Shown piece by piece: positions 51,316-59,369 of a stretch of 64,000 bases of DNA; positions within the stretch are counted from its first letter, which is position 1; every line of letters starts with the position of its first letter. The DNA is from Hallella colorans. GTDB taxonomy: Bacteria > Bacteroidota > Bacteroidia > Bacteroidales > Bacteroidaceae. A model generated the notes under the pieces. That model did no database searches, was not told the DNA's origin, and saw nothing but the letters and a program-made list of their open reading frames with translations. Both the position numbers and the translations under genes were made by a program. The stretch spans positions 1-64,000 of the forward strand of contig NZ_QENY01000004.1 of assembly GCF_003096815.1 (NCBI RefSeq), in the 5' to 3' direction.

Positions 51316-51687
51316 TCACATCACCAAATTCTCAATGCCCTTTATCTTCGTCTCGTCAACAGCTTGGGCCACGTTTCCTTCGCTCTCTTGCACCACCGCC
51401 TTGTAGCACTCGGCAAACTGCTCCACTATCCATCGGGCCATGTTCTCGGCGGTGGTGTTGAAGGGCAACAACTCGTTCAGGTAGCCGTGGTCCAGATAAT
51501 CGTGCACCCTGTCTTTCACATGCTTGAAGTCGTAGACCATCCCATCCTTATTGAGTTGGTCCCGGCAGACCATATAAACGGTTATGATATAGTTGTGACC
51601 ATGCAGCCGACGGCACTTGCTCTCGTACGAAAGCTCGAGCTTGTGAGCTGCGGCCACCTCCATTCTTTTTGAAATACAGTATATCAT
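51316..51687 (-). CDS. queD: 6-carboxytetrahydropterin synthase QueD
   Basis: QueD converts dihydroneopterin triphosphate to 6-carboxytetrahydropterin in queuosine synthesis. The 123 residues from 51687 show the zinc histidines His15 (AAAHKL), His29 and His31 (LHGHNY), a catalytic Cys25 (SKCRRLHGH), and the motif GMVYDFKHVKDRV. The ATG opening MIYCISKRM fits the family start. A TAACTTTG box at 51870-51877 would give a leader of about 175 nt. Confidence 0.94.
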   Translation of the reverse strand: MIYCISKRMEVAAAHKLELSYESKCRRLHGHNYIITVYMVCRDQLNKDGMVYDFKHVKDRVHDYLDHGYLNELLPFNTTAENMARWIVEQFAECYKAVVQESEGNVAQAVDETKIKGIENLVM

Positions 51688-52062
51688 CGCTTTGTCATTT
51701 TTTATGTTGAGGCTCACGTCTGGATGGTTGTCCCTCCCTCACGACACAGGCTCAACGCCCTACGCCACCCATGTCAAGGCGCAATATACGGCGCGAGGGC
51801 GAGCGCGACCCACCATAATGCCATGGCGTCACTGACGTGAGAACAACCTCTCCAACACAGAAACTGTCACAAAGTTACAACAATATTGGTAGACTGAGGC
51901 GGTTTGCCGACAAAAAAAGGATATATCGAAACGATGATTTGCCACCATCCCAAAGTGACGGTTAGCACCTTAGCGACAACATTTGATAGGTTACAAGCAC
52001 ACATGCGAAGCCGTCAGGGCATGTCAAACCGTCCCCTTGCGGCTTCGCATTGGCGTAAAATA
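51688..52062. other. Intergenic region upstream of queD
   Basis: No gene is visible. It holds a minus-strand TAACTTTG box (51870-51877) and a 10-bp inverted repeat TGCGAAGCCG/CGGCTTCGCA with a 26-nt loop (about 52005-52050) just past the GH2 stop. I looked for a preQ1 aptamer in the queD leader and did not recognise one. Confidence 0.5.
51870..51877 (-). promoter_or_regulatory. Candidate -7 box of queD-queE
   Basis: Minus-strand TAACTTTG lies 182 bases before the queD ATG. It is the nearest match to the consensus in this gap. Confidence 0.5.
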
Positions 52063-55000
52063 TTATTTGAAAGACGATATTTCAACGTGAGGTTTGACAC
52101 CTCTGCCATCTTCCTTGCGATAGCTCACGCGCACCACCTTTTGCTCACCGGGCATGAGATGGAAATAGTTGTCCGAATAGAGCACCGGCAAAATCTGCTC
52201 GCCATCCGCCCCCACAAGGTTAAGACGTATCATCAGGGCAGGCGTGGAAGAGGTATTTCTTAGCGTTACGCAGCCTACCATCTCATCATCATTGCCACAA
52301 CAATCGGCATCGGTGTCAGAGCCATCCAGATAGTTGGAGCATGCGTTTGTGCCGTCACCGTCCTTGCGACATGACGGTTCAAAACGCGCGTCTATTGCCA
52401 CTTGTGCCATAGGCAACGTGCGCAGCAACTGCCAGTCAGCGTCCGTGCGTCCCTGCACATAGCAGTTTTGCGATAGCTCTACATTGTTTTCCACCAAACT
52501 CAAACGCACAAAATAAAGCGCATCCGCTGGTTCTCGCAACGTCAAAACATTTGCCGTGGTGTCCTCGTCAACACTCACAATAGCGGTTTGTTCGCTCACT
52601 ATCTTGCCCTCTATATTGAGAACCTGCGCCTTGACGTTCAGGGCGTGGTGCCTGCCAGTGCCCATGTTGACCACTTGTACCTGCCTGCTCACAGGATTGA
52701 ACTGCACATGTAGAGGCTCACAGGCTTTTTTTGCGCCAAAATAAGCTGCCGTAGGCTCAAGATAATAGTCGTAAGTGCACCACACCATGCTTGGCCAACA
52801 CGAGTGACTCATCCAGTTGAGCAGTCCCATGCGGTATTGTTGGCAGCCCTCATACATGGCACGATATCCATCATAGCATAACCATTGTGCCCACTGCGAG
52901 AACTGCTCGGCACTCTTGGGTTGCCCAAAGCGTGACTCTAAGAGTTTCACCAACGAACTGGCACGTTGCGCGCCGCCCATCGTGAAATCGTGTTGCGCCC
53001 AGCCCAGCCCTATGGGCCACAACGCGTCGGATTGTAGCATGCGCCTGAGCGACTGTATGGAGGGCACGTTAGGCAGCCCCCTTTCTGAGTGTAACAGGCG
53101 AGTCTGCTCCTTGAAATAATATTCGGTCGGCATCAGTCGGTAGGCTCCATGCCCTGAAACGCCTTGATCAGCAGAATTGGATATGAACCCCAACTGTGGG
53201 TGTAGCCTTGCTATCTGTTGGCGCAACGCATTGTCAATGGTCTGCGGTGGAAACCCCTCGTTACGCCCCACGTAGATAGTTAGGCAGGGATAACGGCGTA
53301 CACGACTAATGTAGTCGGCCGAATTGGCCAAGAACATGGCTTCGTCCACGGGGTCCGGCCCATCCCAGGGGTTGGCCAACCAAAAGTCTTGCCACACCAT
53401 GATGCCATATTTGTCGCACGCCTCGTAAAACTCCTCATCAGGAATTTGCCCCACCCAATTGCGTATCATGTTGAAATGTATGTCTCGGTGGTATCTCACG
53501 GCGGCGTCATACTCTCGTCCTCGATAGTTGAGGTTAATCTCCGGGAAGCCCCAGTTTCCACCCAAGGGTGTTACACGCTTGCCGTTTACATAGATTTTCA
53601 GGGCCGTGTCCATGTCTCGATAAGACACCTCCCTGATACCAGCCTTGAATGTAAGGCGAGTGCTCTCGTCGTGATGGCCAGTCTCGCAGATAGCAAAGCC
53701 TGCGTCATAAAGATAAGCATCGCCATACCCATTGGGCCACCACAGGCGCATTTGCTGATTTTTCAGTTGCGCGAAATGATCAGGCGAGAAGGTCACTTCT
53801 TTTTCTTGGCGCGCGGCAAGCTCCACAGTCTGGGCATAATGCAGCGCTCCTATCCAACCCTTGAGCACCACCTGTCGCGCTTGGTCACTGTTGTTGGTGA
53901 CCCGCACACGTGGTGTCATGGTGGCCGTTTGAACTTTGTCGCGACTCAAAACGGTCGTCACCACCGGATCACTCAGGCTCACGCCATCGTCCGAGCTGAG
54001 GTAAACATCATTGTATATGCCCACCTCGCGTCCGGGTACACTTGTTATCCAGTCCCAACCGATGGACGCATGAAAGGTGGGATTGTCTGCACCGAGCACC
54101 CCTCCGTTAAGATCAGTACTCTCTTCGTTTTTCACTTTGACGGCACCAAAATGGCTATTGCGCAGCACCTTAACTTCCAACAGGTTATCGCCCGCGCGCA
54201 ACAGTGTAGAGACATCAAACCGCGCGCGGTGGAAAGCGCCGTCTATCTGTCCCAGACGATGGCCGTTGAGCCATACGATGGCTTTCCAGTTCACACCGTC
54301 AAAGTTAAGATACACATGCTTGCCGGGTGCCAACCGTCTACCCCTGACAACAGCGCGGTAGTGGAAATCGGACATAAAGAAGCTCTCGGAGATCTGCCTC
54401 ATGTTGTTGGCGACACAGTTATCGGGTATGGAGCCAATGTTACGATAGCTGGTCAGCACCGTTCCCGGCACAGTGGCTGGTATCCAACGGCTATCTCCCT
54501 CACGCCGCAGCTCCCAGTTGACAATGTCGGCCGTAGTGTCTATACGCTGTCGAGGCACGACCCCTCCACGCCCCCACACCTCCATTTCGGTGAGCATGAG
54601 TGGTTGGCCGTTGCCCGTATTGTCCATCATCACCCTGACATAGCGACACCGTCGTTGGCACTTTAATTCGTCCGTGAGCCTCCTCGTAGATGGCAGAGCC
54701 GTCACCGTGGTCCACGATTTGCCATCCTCGGAACATTCCACCACGCCGCTCCGAGGCCTGTTCAGCCACCGAAGCACCACCTTTTCGGCCTGGACCTCTT
54801 TGCCCAAATCAACATATACCCAAGGGTGCAAATCTTTGGGGCTGAACGCCAATGCGCTGACAAAACGCTCGGCTGGCAACCATTGTGGCTGCCCCTGCGC
54901 ACGCCAGTCTATCGACTCGCGCGTGAATGTGCGCTGAAAGCTGTCGGCACTACCCTTATCAAACTCAAAAATGCGCCAATAGGCACAACCTTTCATCTCA

Positions 55001-55692
55001 AACTCCAGACGCAAACCCACATATTGCCCGGGTGGGTCAAGTTTGATGGTGGAGCGCATCAGGCGTAAAGGTAGCCGCACAGGGTCTTCCTGTTTGTTGG
55101 GGTCAGAGCTTACCGTTTGTTTGGTGTCGAAACCGGGCATGCCCATTCCCGACATTCCGCCTATCTTTTGCCATCTACGGCCATCCTTGGTGCCCATCAC
55201 ACGGATGAGGTATAGGCCATCAACGACCTGCGGATGGTAGGCCATCTCGCAATACAGACGCAGCGTGTCCACGTCTATCCGCATGTTGTGCCATAGGTAT
55301 TCGATAGACGTCTTTGGCCCAAAGAGATAGTTGCCCGAGTGGATATTGCCATCGATGGTTTTCTCTTTGTCGCGCAACGTGAGCGGCTTGCCGTCGATTT
55401 TCACGTCGAGCCATGCCGGCTTGCGGTCGGTCACAATGCCATCGGTGACAAGTTGGGCTGTGAGATTATAGTCTAATGACGACGATGCGTAAGCCGCACG
55501 TTGCAACGCAAGGTTGCGGTAAGCGTTGTCTTGGACCATTCGTGGCCCTACAAACTCATTTGGTCGGCCCGGATATTGTCCTATGCCACGCGTGAAATCA
55601 TCAGCCACAGCCATGCCATGCCCGATAAGCAGACATAGAGACATCAACCAAGCCACTCGTATACGCCAATTTTTCACTTTCATATTTTTCAT
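52063..55692 (-). CDS. Glycoside hydrolase family 2 protein with discoidin-type domain
   Basis: This exported enzyme of 1209 residues begins at the ATG at 55692 (signal VAWLMSLCLLIGHGMAVA). An N-terminal domain of about 250 residues is followed by a F5/8C (discoidin)-like domain (VYVDLGKEVQAEKVVLRW to RYVRVMMDNTGNGQPLMLTEMEVWG). GH2 sandwich and TIM-barrel domains follow. The acid/base Glu is in GRNEG near residue 811, and the nucleophile is probably the Glu of SERG near 869. This layout resembles beta-mannosidase and exo-beta-glucosaminidase GH2 members. The substrate is not determined. The start follows a TATATTTG box. Confidence 0.88.
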   Translation of the reverse strand: MKNMKVKNWRIRVAWLMSLCLLIGHGMAVADDFTRGIGQYPGRPNEFVGPRMVQDNAYRNLALQRAAYASSSLDYNLTAQLVTDGIVTDRKPAWLDVKIDGKPLTLRDKEKTIDGNIHSGNYLFGPKTSIEYLWHNMRIDVDTLRLYCEMAYHPQVVDGLYLIRVMGTKDGRRWQKIGGMSGMGMPGFDTKQTVSSDPNKQEDPVRLPLRLMRSTIKLDPPGQYVGLRLEFEMKGCAYWRIFEFDKGSADSFQRTFTRESIDWRAQGQPQWLPAERFVSALAFSPKDLHPWVYVDLGKEVQAEKVVLRWLNRPRSGVVECSEDGKSWTTVTALPSTRRLTDELKCQRRCRYVRVMMDNTGNGQPLMLTEMEVWGRGGVVPRQRIDTTADIVNWELRREGDSRWIPATVPGTVLTSYRNIGSIPDNCVANNMRQISESFFMSDFHYRAVVRGRRLAPGKHVYLNFDGVNWKAIVWLNGHRLGQIDGAFHRARFDVSTLLRAGDNLLEVKVLRNSHFGAVKVKNEESTDLNGGVLGADNPTFHASIGWDWITSVPGREVGIYNDVYLSSDDGVSLSDPVVTTVLSRDKVQTATMTPRVRVTNNSDQARQVVLKGWIGALHYAQTVELAARQEKEVTFSPDHFAQLKNQQMRLWWPNGYGDAYLYDAGFAICETGHHDESTRLTFKAGIREVSYRDMDTALKIYVNGKRVTPLGGNWGFPEINLNYRGREYDAAVRYHRDIHFNMIRNWVGQIPDEEFYEACDKYGIMVWQDFWLANPWDGPDPVDEAMFLANSADYISRVRRYPCLTIYVGRNEGFPPQTIDNALRQQIARLHPQLGFISNSADQGVSGHGAYRLMPTEYYFKEQTRLLHSERGLPNVPSIQSLRRMLQSDALWPIGLGWAQHDFTMGGAQRASSLVKLLESRFGQPKSAEQFSQWAQWLCYDGYRAMYEGCQQYRMGLLNWMSHSCWPSMVWCTYDYYLEPTAAYFGAKKACEPLHVQFNPVSRQVQVVNMGTGRHHALNVKAQVLNIEGKIVSEQTAIVSVDEDTTANVLTLREPADALYFVRLSLVENNVELSQNCYVQGRTDADWQLLRTLPMAQVAIDARFEPSCRKDGDGTNACSNYLDGSDTDADCCGNDDEMVGCVTLRNTSSTPALMIRLNLVGADGEQILPVLYSDNYFHLMPGEQKVVRVSYRKEDGRGVKPHVEISSFK

Positions 55693-55766
55693 GTCATGGG
55701 GTTTGTATTGTTTGTCGACGGCATCATCACGCAGAGACAATGTCAGGACAAATGATTTATTCTCCA

Positions 55767-55774
55767 CAAATATA
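55767..55774 (-). promoter_or_regulatory. -7 box of the GH2 gene
   Basis: Minus-strand TATATTTG lies 74 bases before the ATG at 55692 and argues against an earlier start at 55779. Confidence 0.65.
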
Positions 55775-55979
55775 AGCATTATTGATAGAATATCATTTCA
55801 CTATTTTGATGAAAACTTATGCTATTCTTGAAATGTCGCATAGATTGTGACCGTGTCAGAAAAAAATCACAAAAAACGGGGCATGAACAACCACCGATCC
55901 AGAGATTGGAAGGACAAGATTGGGGTAATATGCACAAAAAAACAAGGGGCGAATGGGCATGAATGGCCCAAAAATGACA

Positions 55980-56111
55980 TGACTATGACACGACGGCTAC
56001 TTGGGAGCGTGACAATTAAGCCCTAATCGAAGCGTGATTGGGATGTAAACGCCACACGTATAATACTTGAACACGGCACGATTGGGACCTAATCGCCATG
56101 CGAATAATGCT
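55980..56111. repeat. 22-nt-period degenerate tandem array 2
   Basis: Six consecutive 22-base units start at 55980, 56002, 56024, 56046, 56068 and 56090. Four begin TAA or TGA followed by nC. Several share a core CGATT, CGAAT or TGATT near positions 12-16. The last unit shares CATGCGAATA(A/G)TGC with the first unit of the array at 29041 (opposite strand). It lies in the 830-base gap between the GH2 and EamA genes. It is too degenerate for CRISPR and has no open reading frame. Confidence 0.6.
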
Positions 56112-56524
56112 TTTTCACAACGCACATGCGTCTGTATGGCTTGGTTTGAAAGTGTTTCGGCAGATAGGAATGATGAAGAATGTGTATAACATGCTGTTTT
56201 CCACGCACATACCAAAAACGCTCATTTTGGGCGAATTTGCGAGCGAATGAGTGGCCGTTGGAAAATAAGCAAATCTCAGGAGGTGTTTTGTCGTTTTTTT
56301 TCAGATTAATAAACAAAAAACTTGGGGGTGTCTCACCATGCAAAAATGGTTTGCGCAGGTGCCATGACGCAAAAAAGAAGATTTTTGTTATGGTATGGCA
56401 AAATAATAGCCTTACTTCTGTCGTTATATACAAATAGGCTTTTCACGCCTCGAATAACGACTGCGTCTCTTTTGCAGGCAAACGCAAGCACACATGGGCG
56501 AACGAGCCAAAAAGACATGAATTC

Positions 56525-56941
56525 ATGTGGAAATATTATGCATTGCTGTCCGCGTTTTTCGCCGCCCTGACCGCTATCTTTGCCAAAATGGGTGTACGAG
56601 ACGTCGACTCAAATTTGGCCACGGCCATCCGCACGGTTGTTATCTTGGTGATAACGTGGGGCATTGTGCTCGTGGGGCGGCATCAGGGCGACGTGCGAGC
56701 CATCGAAGGGCGAACATGGCTGTTTCTTATTCTCTCGGGGGCGGCCACCGGATTGTCATGGTTGTTCTATTTCAAAGCCCTGCAAATGGGAGACGTGGCG
56801 CGTGTGGCACCTATCGACAAACTCAGCGTGGTAATCACTATCGTGCTGGCGTTCGTGCTTTTGGGAGAGACGGTCACGCCCAAAGTGGTGGCGGGTGCGG
56901 CGCTTATCACGGTGGGTAGTATATTGATGATGCTAAAATAG
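56525..56941 (+). CDS. EamA family half-size transporter
   Basis: This 138-residue membrane protein has about four or five hydrophobic segments and matches a single EamA repeat: YYALLSAFFAALTAIFAKMGVRDVDSNLATAIRTVVILV and LFYFKALQMGDVARVAPIDKLSVVITIVLAFVLLGE. Single-repeat EamA proteins work as dimers and include small multidrug or lipid-linked-sugar flippases. The substrate is unknown. It lies 14 bases ahead of a PAP2 phosphatase gene on the same strand, which hints at a lipid-phosphate-related role. Confidence 0.9.
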   Translation: MWKYYALLSAFFAALTAIFAKMGVRDVDSNLATAIRTVVILVITWGIVLVGRHQGDVRAIEGRTWLFLILSGAATGLSWLFYFKALQMGDVARVAPIDKLSVVITIVLAFVLLGETVTPKVVAGAALITVGSILMMLK

Positions 56942-56955
56942 CGTAACGAATAAGT

Positions 56956-58263
56956 ATGGTTTTCAGGATAAAACACAAATTGGTTAATATTGCACTATGC
57001 GCTGCCCTGCTGTCAGGTTGGTGCCACGTGGGTGTGGCACGCGCGCAAGATACCATCCACGTGGCCGCCGACAGCGTGGCGCGGCCCATCTATCCAAGCG
57101 CAGACACGGCTGTGGCAAAGCCCCTCGAGCGTGCCGACACCATCGTGCGCCAACTACCGTCATGGGCCAACGCGGCCATACTGAGCACGCCATTGGTGGT
57201 GGAGGGATTGCTGATGCGTAGGCAAGACACTCACTTCAGGAAGTTGCGCAACGACTACGCACCCCATTTCAAGCATGGCGCTGACAACCTGTTGCAATAC
57301 GTGCCGGCGGTGGCCATGTACGGCATGAAAGCGATGGGCGTGAAAAGTAGCAACTCGTGGGGGCGCATGCTCACCGCGCACGCCATGTCGTGGGCGATGA
57401 TGGGCGGCGTAGTGAACGGACTGAAGTACACCGTGCGCTCACCGCGCCCCGACGGCTCGACCAACAACTCGTTTCCGTCCGGACACACGGCCACGGCGTT
57501 CATGGTGGCCACCATGTTTGACAAGGAGTACGGCCACATCAGCCCGTGGGTGGGCGTGGGGGCTTACAGCGTGGCCACCGCCACCGCGCTGATGCGCATG
57601 GCCAACAACAGGCACTGGCTGAGCGACGTGATGACGGGAGCGGGCATAGGCATACTGTCTACCGAGGCAGGGTACGCCTTGGCCGACCTGCTGTTGGGGA
57701 GGAGCCAAGACAACGGCACACGCCTCGCGAGGGCGCCACGACGATTTGACCGCCCATCGTTTTTCAGCGTTTGCCTCGGGCTAAACGTGCCATTGAGCAA
57801 GTATGACATAGACGAGCGGCACGCTTTCACCACCACGGCAGGCTGCTCGGCAGGCGTAGAGGGGGCCTATTACTTCTCACCTTATATCGGCGCTGGCGGA
57901 AGGCTGGCCGTGTCAAATTCTTTCATCATCAACGAAAACAACAACTTGGAAGACAACACTTTCCACGCATTGACACTCATGGGTGGCGGATATTTCTCGT
58001 ACCCATTGTCAAGCCGCGTGCGCTTGGGCGGCAAACTGTTAGGTGGCTATGTGAGATACCCTGAGCTGACCATCGGCGGTCATGTGTTACCAACCAAGGA
58101 CGGCGCGTGCTATGACACGGGGGCGTGGCTCACGCTACGCGAAAGCACGCACTATGGCATCAGACTCTTCGCAGACTACTTGTTGCTGCCACCGCACAGC
58201 AGGATGAGCACCAAGTACATTCACATGATGGTGTGGGGAACGGCGTTCGCGGTGAATTTCTGA
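56956..58263 (+). CDS. PAP2 phosphatase fused to a C-terminal outer-membrane-barrel-like domain
   Basis: This 435-residue exported protein has a signal-like N-terminus (NIALCAALLSGWCHVGVARAQ). The PAP2 acid-phosphatase core (about 70-250) has all three motifs: KYTVRSPRP, FPSGHTA, and NNRHWLSDVMTGAGIG. These enzymes remove phosphate from lipids such as undecaprenyl pyrophosphate, phosphatidate or lipid A. The last 160 residues are beta-rich with alternating pattern (GVEGAYYFSPYIGAGGRLAVSNS) and end in AFAVNF with terminal Phe. This resembles a small outer-membrane barrel. It probably forms an operon with the EamA gene. Confidence 0.85.
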   Translation: MVFRIKHKLVNIALCAALLSGWCHVGVARAQDTIHVAADSVARPIYPSADTAVAKPLERADTIVRQLPSWANAAILSTPLVVEGLLMRRQDTHFRKLRNDYAPHFKHGADNLLQYVPAVAMYGMKAMGVKSSNSWGRMLTAHAMSWAMMGGVVNGLKYTVRSPRPDGSTNNSFPSGHTATAFMVATMFDKEYGHISPWVGVGAYSVATATALMRMANNRHWLSDVMTGAGIGILSTEAGYALADLLLGRSQDNGTRLARAPRRFDRPSFFSVCLGLNVPLSKYDIDERHAFTTTAGCSAGVEGAYYFSPYIGAGGRLAVSNSFIINENNNLEDNTFHALTLMGGGYFSYPLSSRVRLGGKLLGGYVRYPELTIGGHVLPTKDGACYDTGAWLTLRESTHYGIRLFADYLLLPPHSRMSTKYIHMMVWGTAFAVNF

Positions 58264-58281
58264 ACATGACGGCGGCACGCG

Positions 58282-59193
58282 TCACTTGCCGCGATTGATG
58301 ATATAGATGCCCGACGCCGCGAGGAAACCGGCCAAGGCATATTTGGGATGAAATGCCTCGCCAAGGCACAGGCACGAGGTGACGGCACCCACCACGGGTA
58401 TGAGCGAGTTGAAAATGGCCACCTTGCCCACGGGGTTGCACGTGAGCAACTTGTTGTACAAGGTGAAGCCCACCACGCTGATGGTTATGAGCAAGAACAA
58501 ATAGAGGCACCCCATCCACGTGATGCACGCCAAACGGCCACCCATAAGCGCGCCTGGCACGACAAGGAGCGCCCCACCGATGGTGAGCGAGAGGCCCGTT
58601 CCAACAAACACGTCGACCCGGTGACCCAGCCCACGGATGAGCAACGAGGCCGAAGCGCCACAGAGTGCGTTGAGGATAATCATGCCATCGCCGGCCCACG
58701 TGAACCGGCCGCTGTCGGCTCCGCCAAGGTTGAGCGACACAATGCCGGCCATGCCAACCGCGCAGCCCACTATCTTGCGCATGGTCATCTTGTCGCTCTT
58801 AAAAAACAAGCAGGCCATGACCACCACGGCGAAGACACTGAGCGAGTTGAGAATGGCCGCTCGCGAGCCTTCGCTGTGCGACAACCCGAAATAGAAAAAA
58901 GCGTAGTGCAGCGTAGTATTGACCAACGAGAACAGCAATATGAACCACCAGTCGGTGCCTCGCCTGACATGAAAACTCAGCCCCTTGGCGCGCGCCAATG
59001 ACAAGACAAGCAGCCCCGCCAAGCAAAACCTGACGCCGGCAAACACCATCTTGCTGCCCGTCATGTAGGCAGAGATGCCAAACTCGGCAAAACCCAACTT
59101 GATAAGGGGGTACGCCCAGCCCCATGCCACGGCCGCCGTAAGCGCGAACAGGGACACCCACACGGGGCGTTGGAATATACTTTTGTTATCCAT
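58282..59193 (-). CDS. DMT superfamily EamA transporter
   Basis: This 303-residue inner-membrane protein has about ten hydrophobic segments and two EamA repeats (SLFALTAAVAWGWAYPLIKLGFAEF; WAGDGMIILNALCGASASLLIRGL). The repeat features VNTTLHYAFFYFGLSHSEGSRAAILNSLSVFAVVVMACLFF and GKVAIFNSLIPVVGAVTSCLCLGE are typical of metabolite exporters. The substrate is unknown. The ATG at 59193 is preceded by a TATCTTTG box at 59217-59224, which excludes a long upstream reading. It converges with the PAP2 gene. Confidence 0.92.
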   Translation of the reverse strand: MDNKSIFQRPVWVSLFALTAAVAWGWAYPLIKLGFAEFGISAYMTGSKMVFAGVRFCLAGLLVLSLARAKGLSFHVRRGTDWWFILLFSLVNTTLHYAFFYFGLSHSEGSRAAILNSLSVFAVVVMACLFFKSDKMTMRKIVGCAVGMAGIVSLNLGGADSGRFTWAGDGMIILNALCGASASLLIRGLGHRVDVFVGTGLSLTIGGALLVVPGALMGGRLACITWMGCLYLFLLITISVVGFTLYNKLLTCNPVGKVAIFNSLIPVVGAVTSCLCLGEAFHPKYALAGFLAASGIYIINRGK

Positions 59194-59216
59194 GTTACAA
59201 TTTTCAAAATGAGTTA

Positions 59217-59224
59217 CAAAGATA
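59217..59224 (-). promoter_or_regulatory. -7 box of the DMT transporter gene
   Basis: Minus-strand TATCTTTG lies 23 bases before the ATG at 59193. It forms a divergent pair with the sulfatase promoter. Confidence 0.7.
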
Positions 59225-59331
59225 ACCATTTTATCCTTGTTAGGGCATCCAATAACATAGAAAAAGCCTCGACAACCCACGCAAAGCGGAAATAATGGCA
59301 CATTTTGGATTATAGTATAGTTGCAAATGCT

Positions 59332-59339
59332 TATCTTTG
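59332..59339 (+). promoter_or_regulatory. -7 box of the sulfatase gene
   Basis: TATCTTTG on the plus strand lies 30 bases before the ATG at 59370. Confidence 0.7.
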
Positions 59340-59369
59340 CAACAAATATTTCTCTAAAACAATCAAACG

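Larger units (their letters stand above)
55693..56524. other. Long intergenic region with a 22-nt-period array
   Basis: No gene is visible over 830 bases. The region contains the GH2 promoter box (55767-55774) and a degenerate 22-nt-period repeat (55980-56111). The right part (56112-56524) has no interpretable feature and no clear -7 box for the EamA gene. Confidence 0.6.

Noticed and set aside
51688-51877. preQ1 riboswitch in the queD leader
   Set aside because: The leader is long enough and the gene context fits, but I do not see the short A-rich tail and C-rich loop of a preQ1 aptamer.
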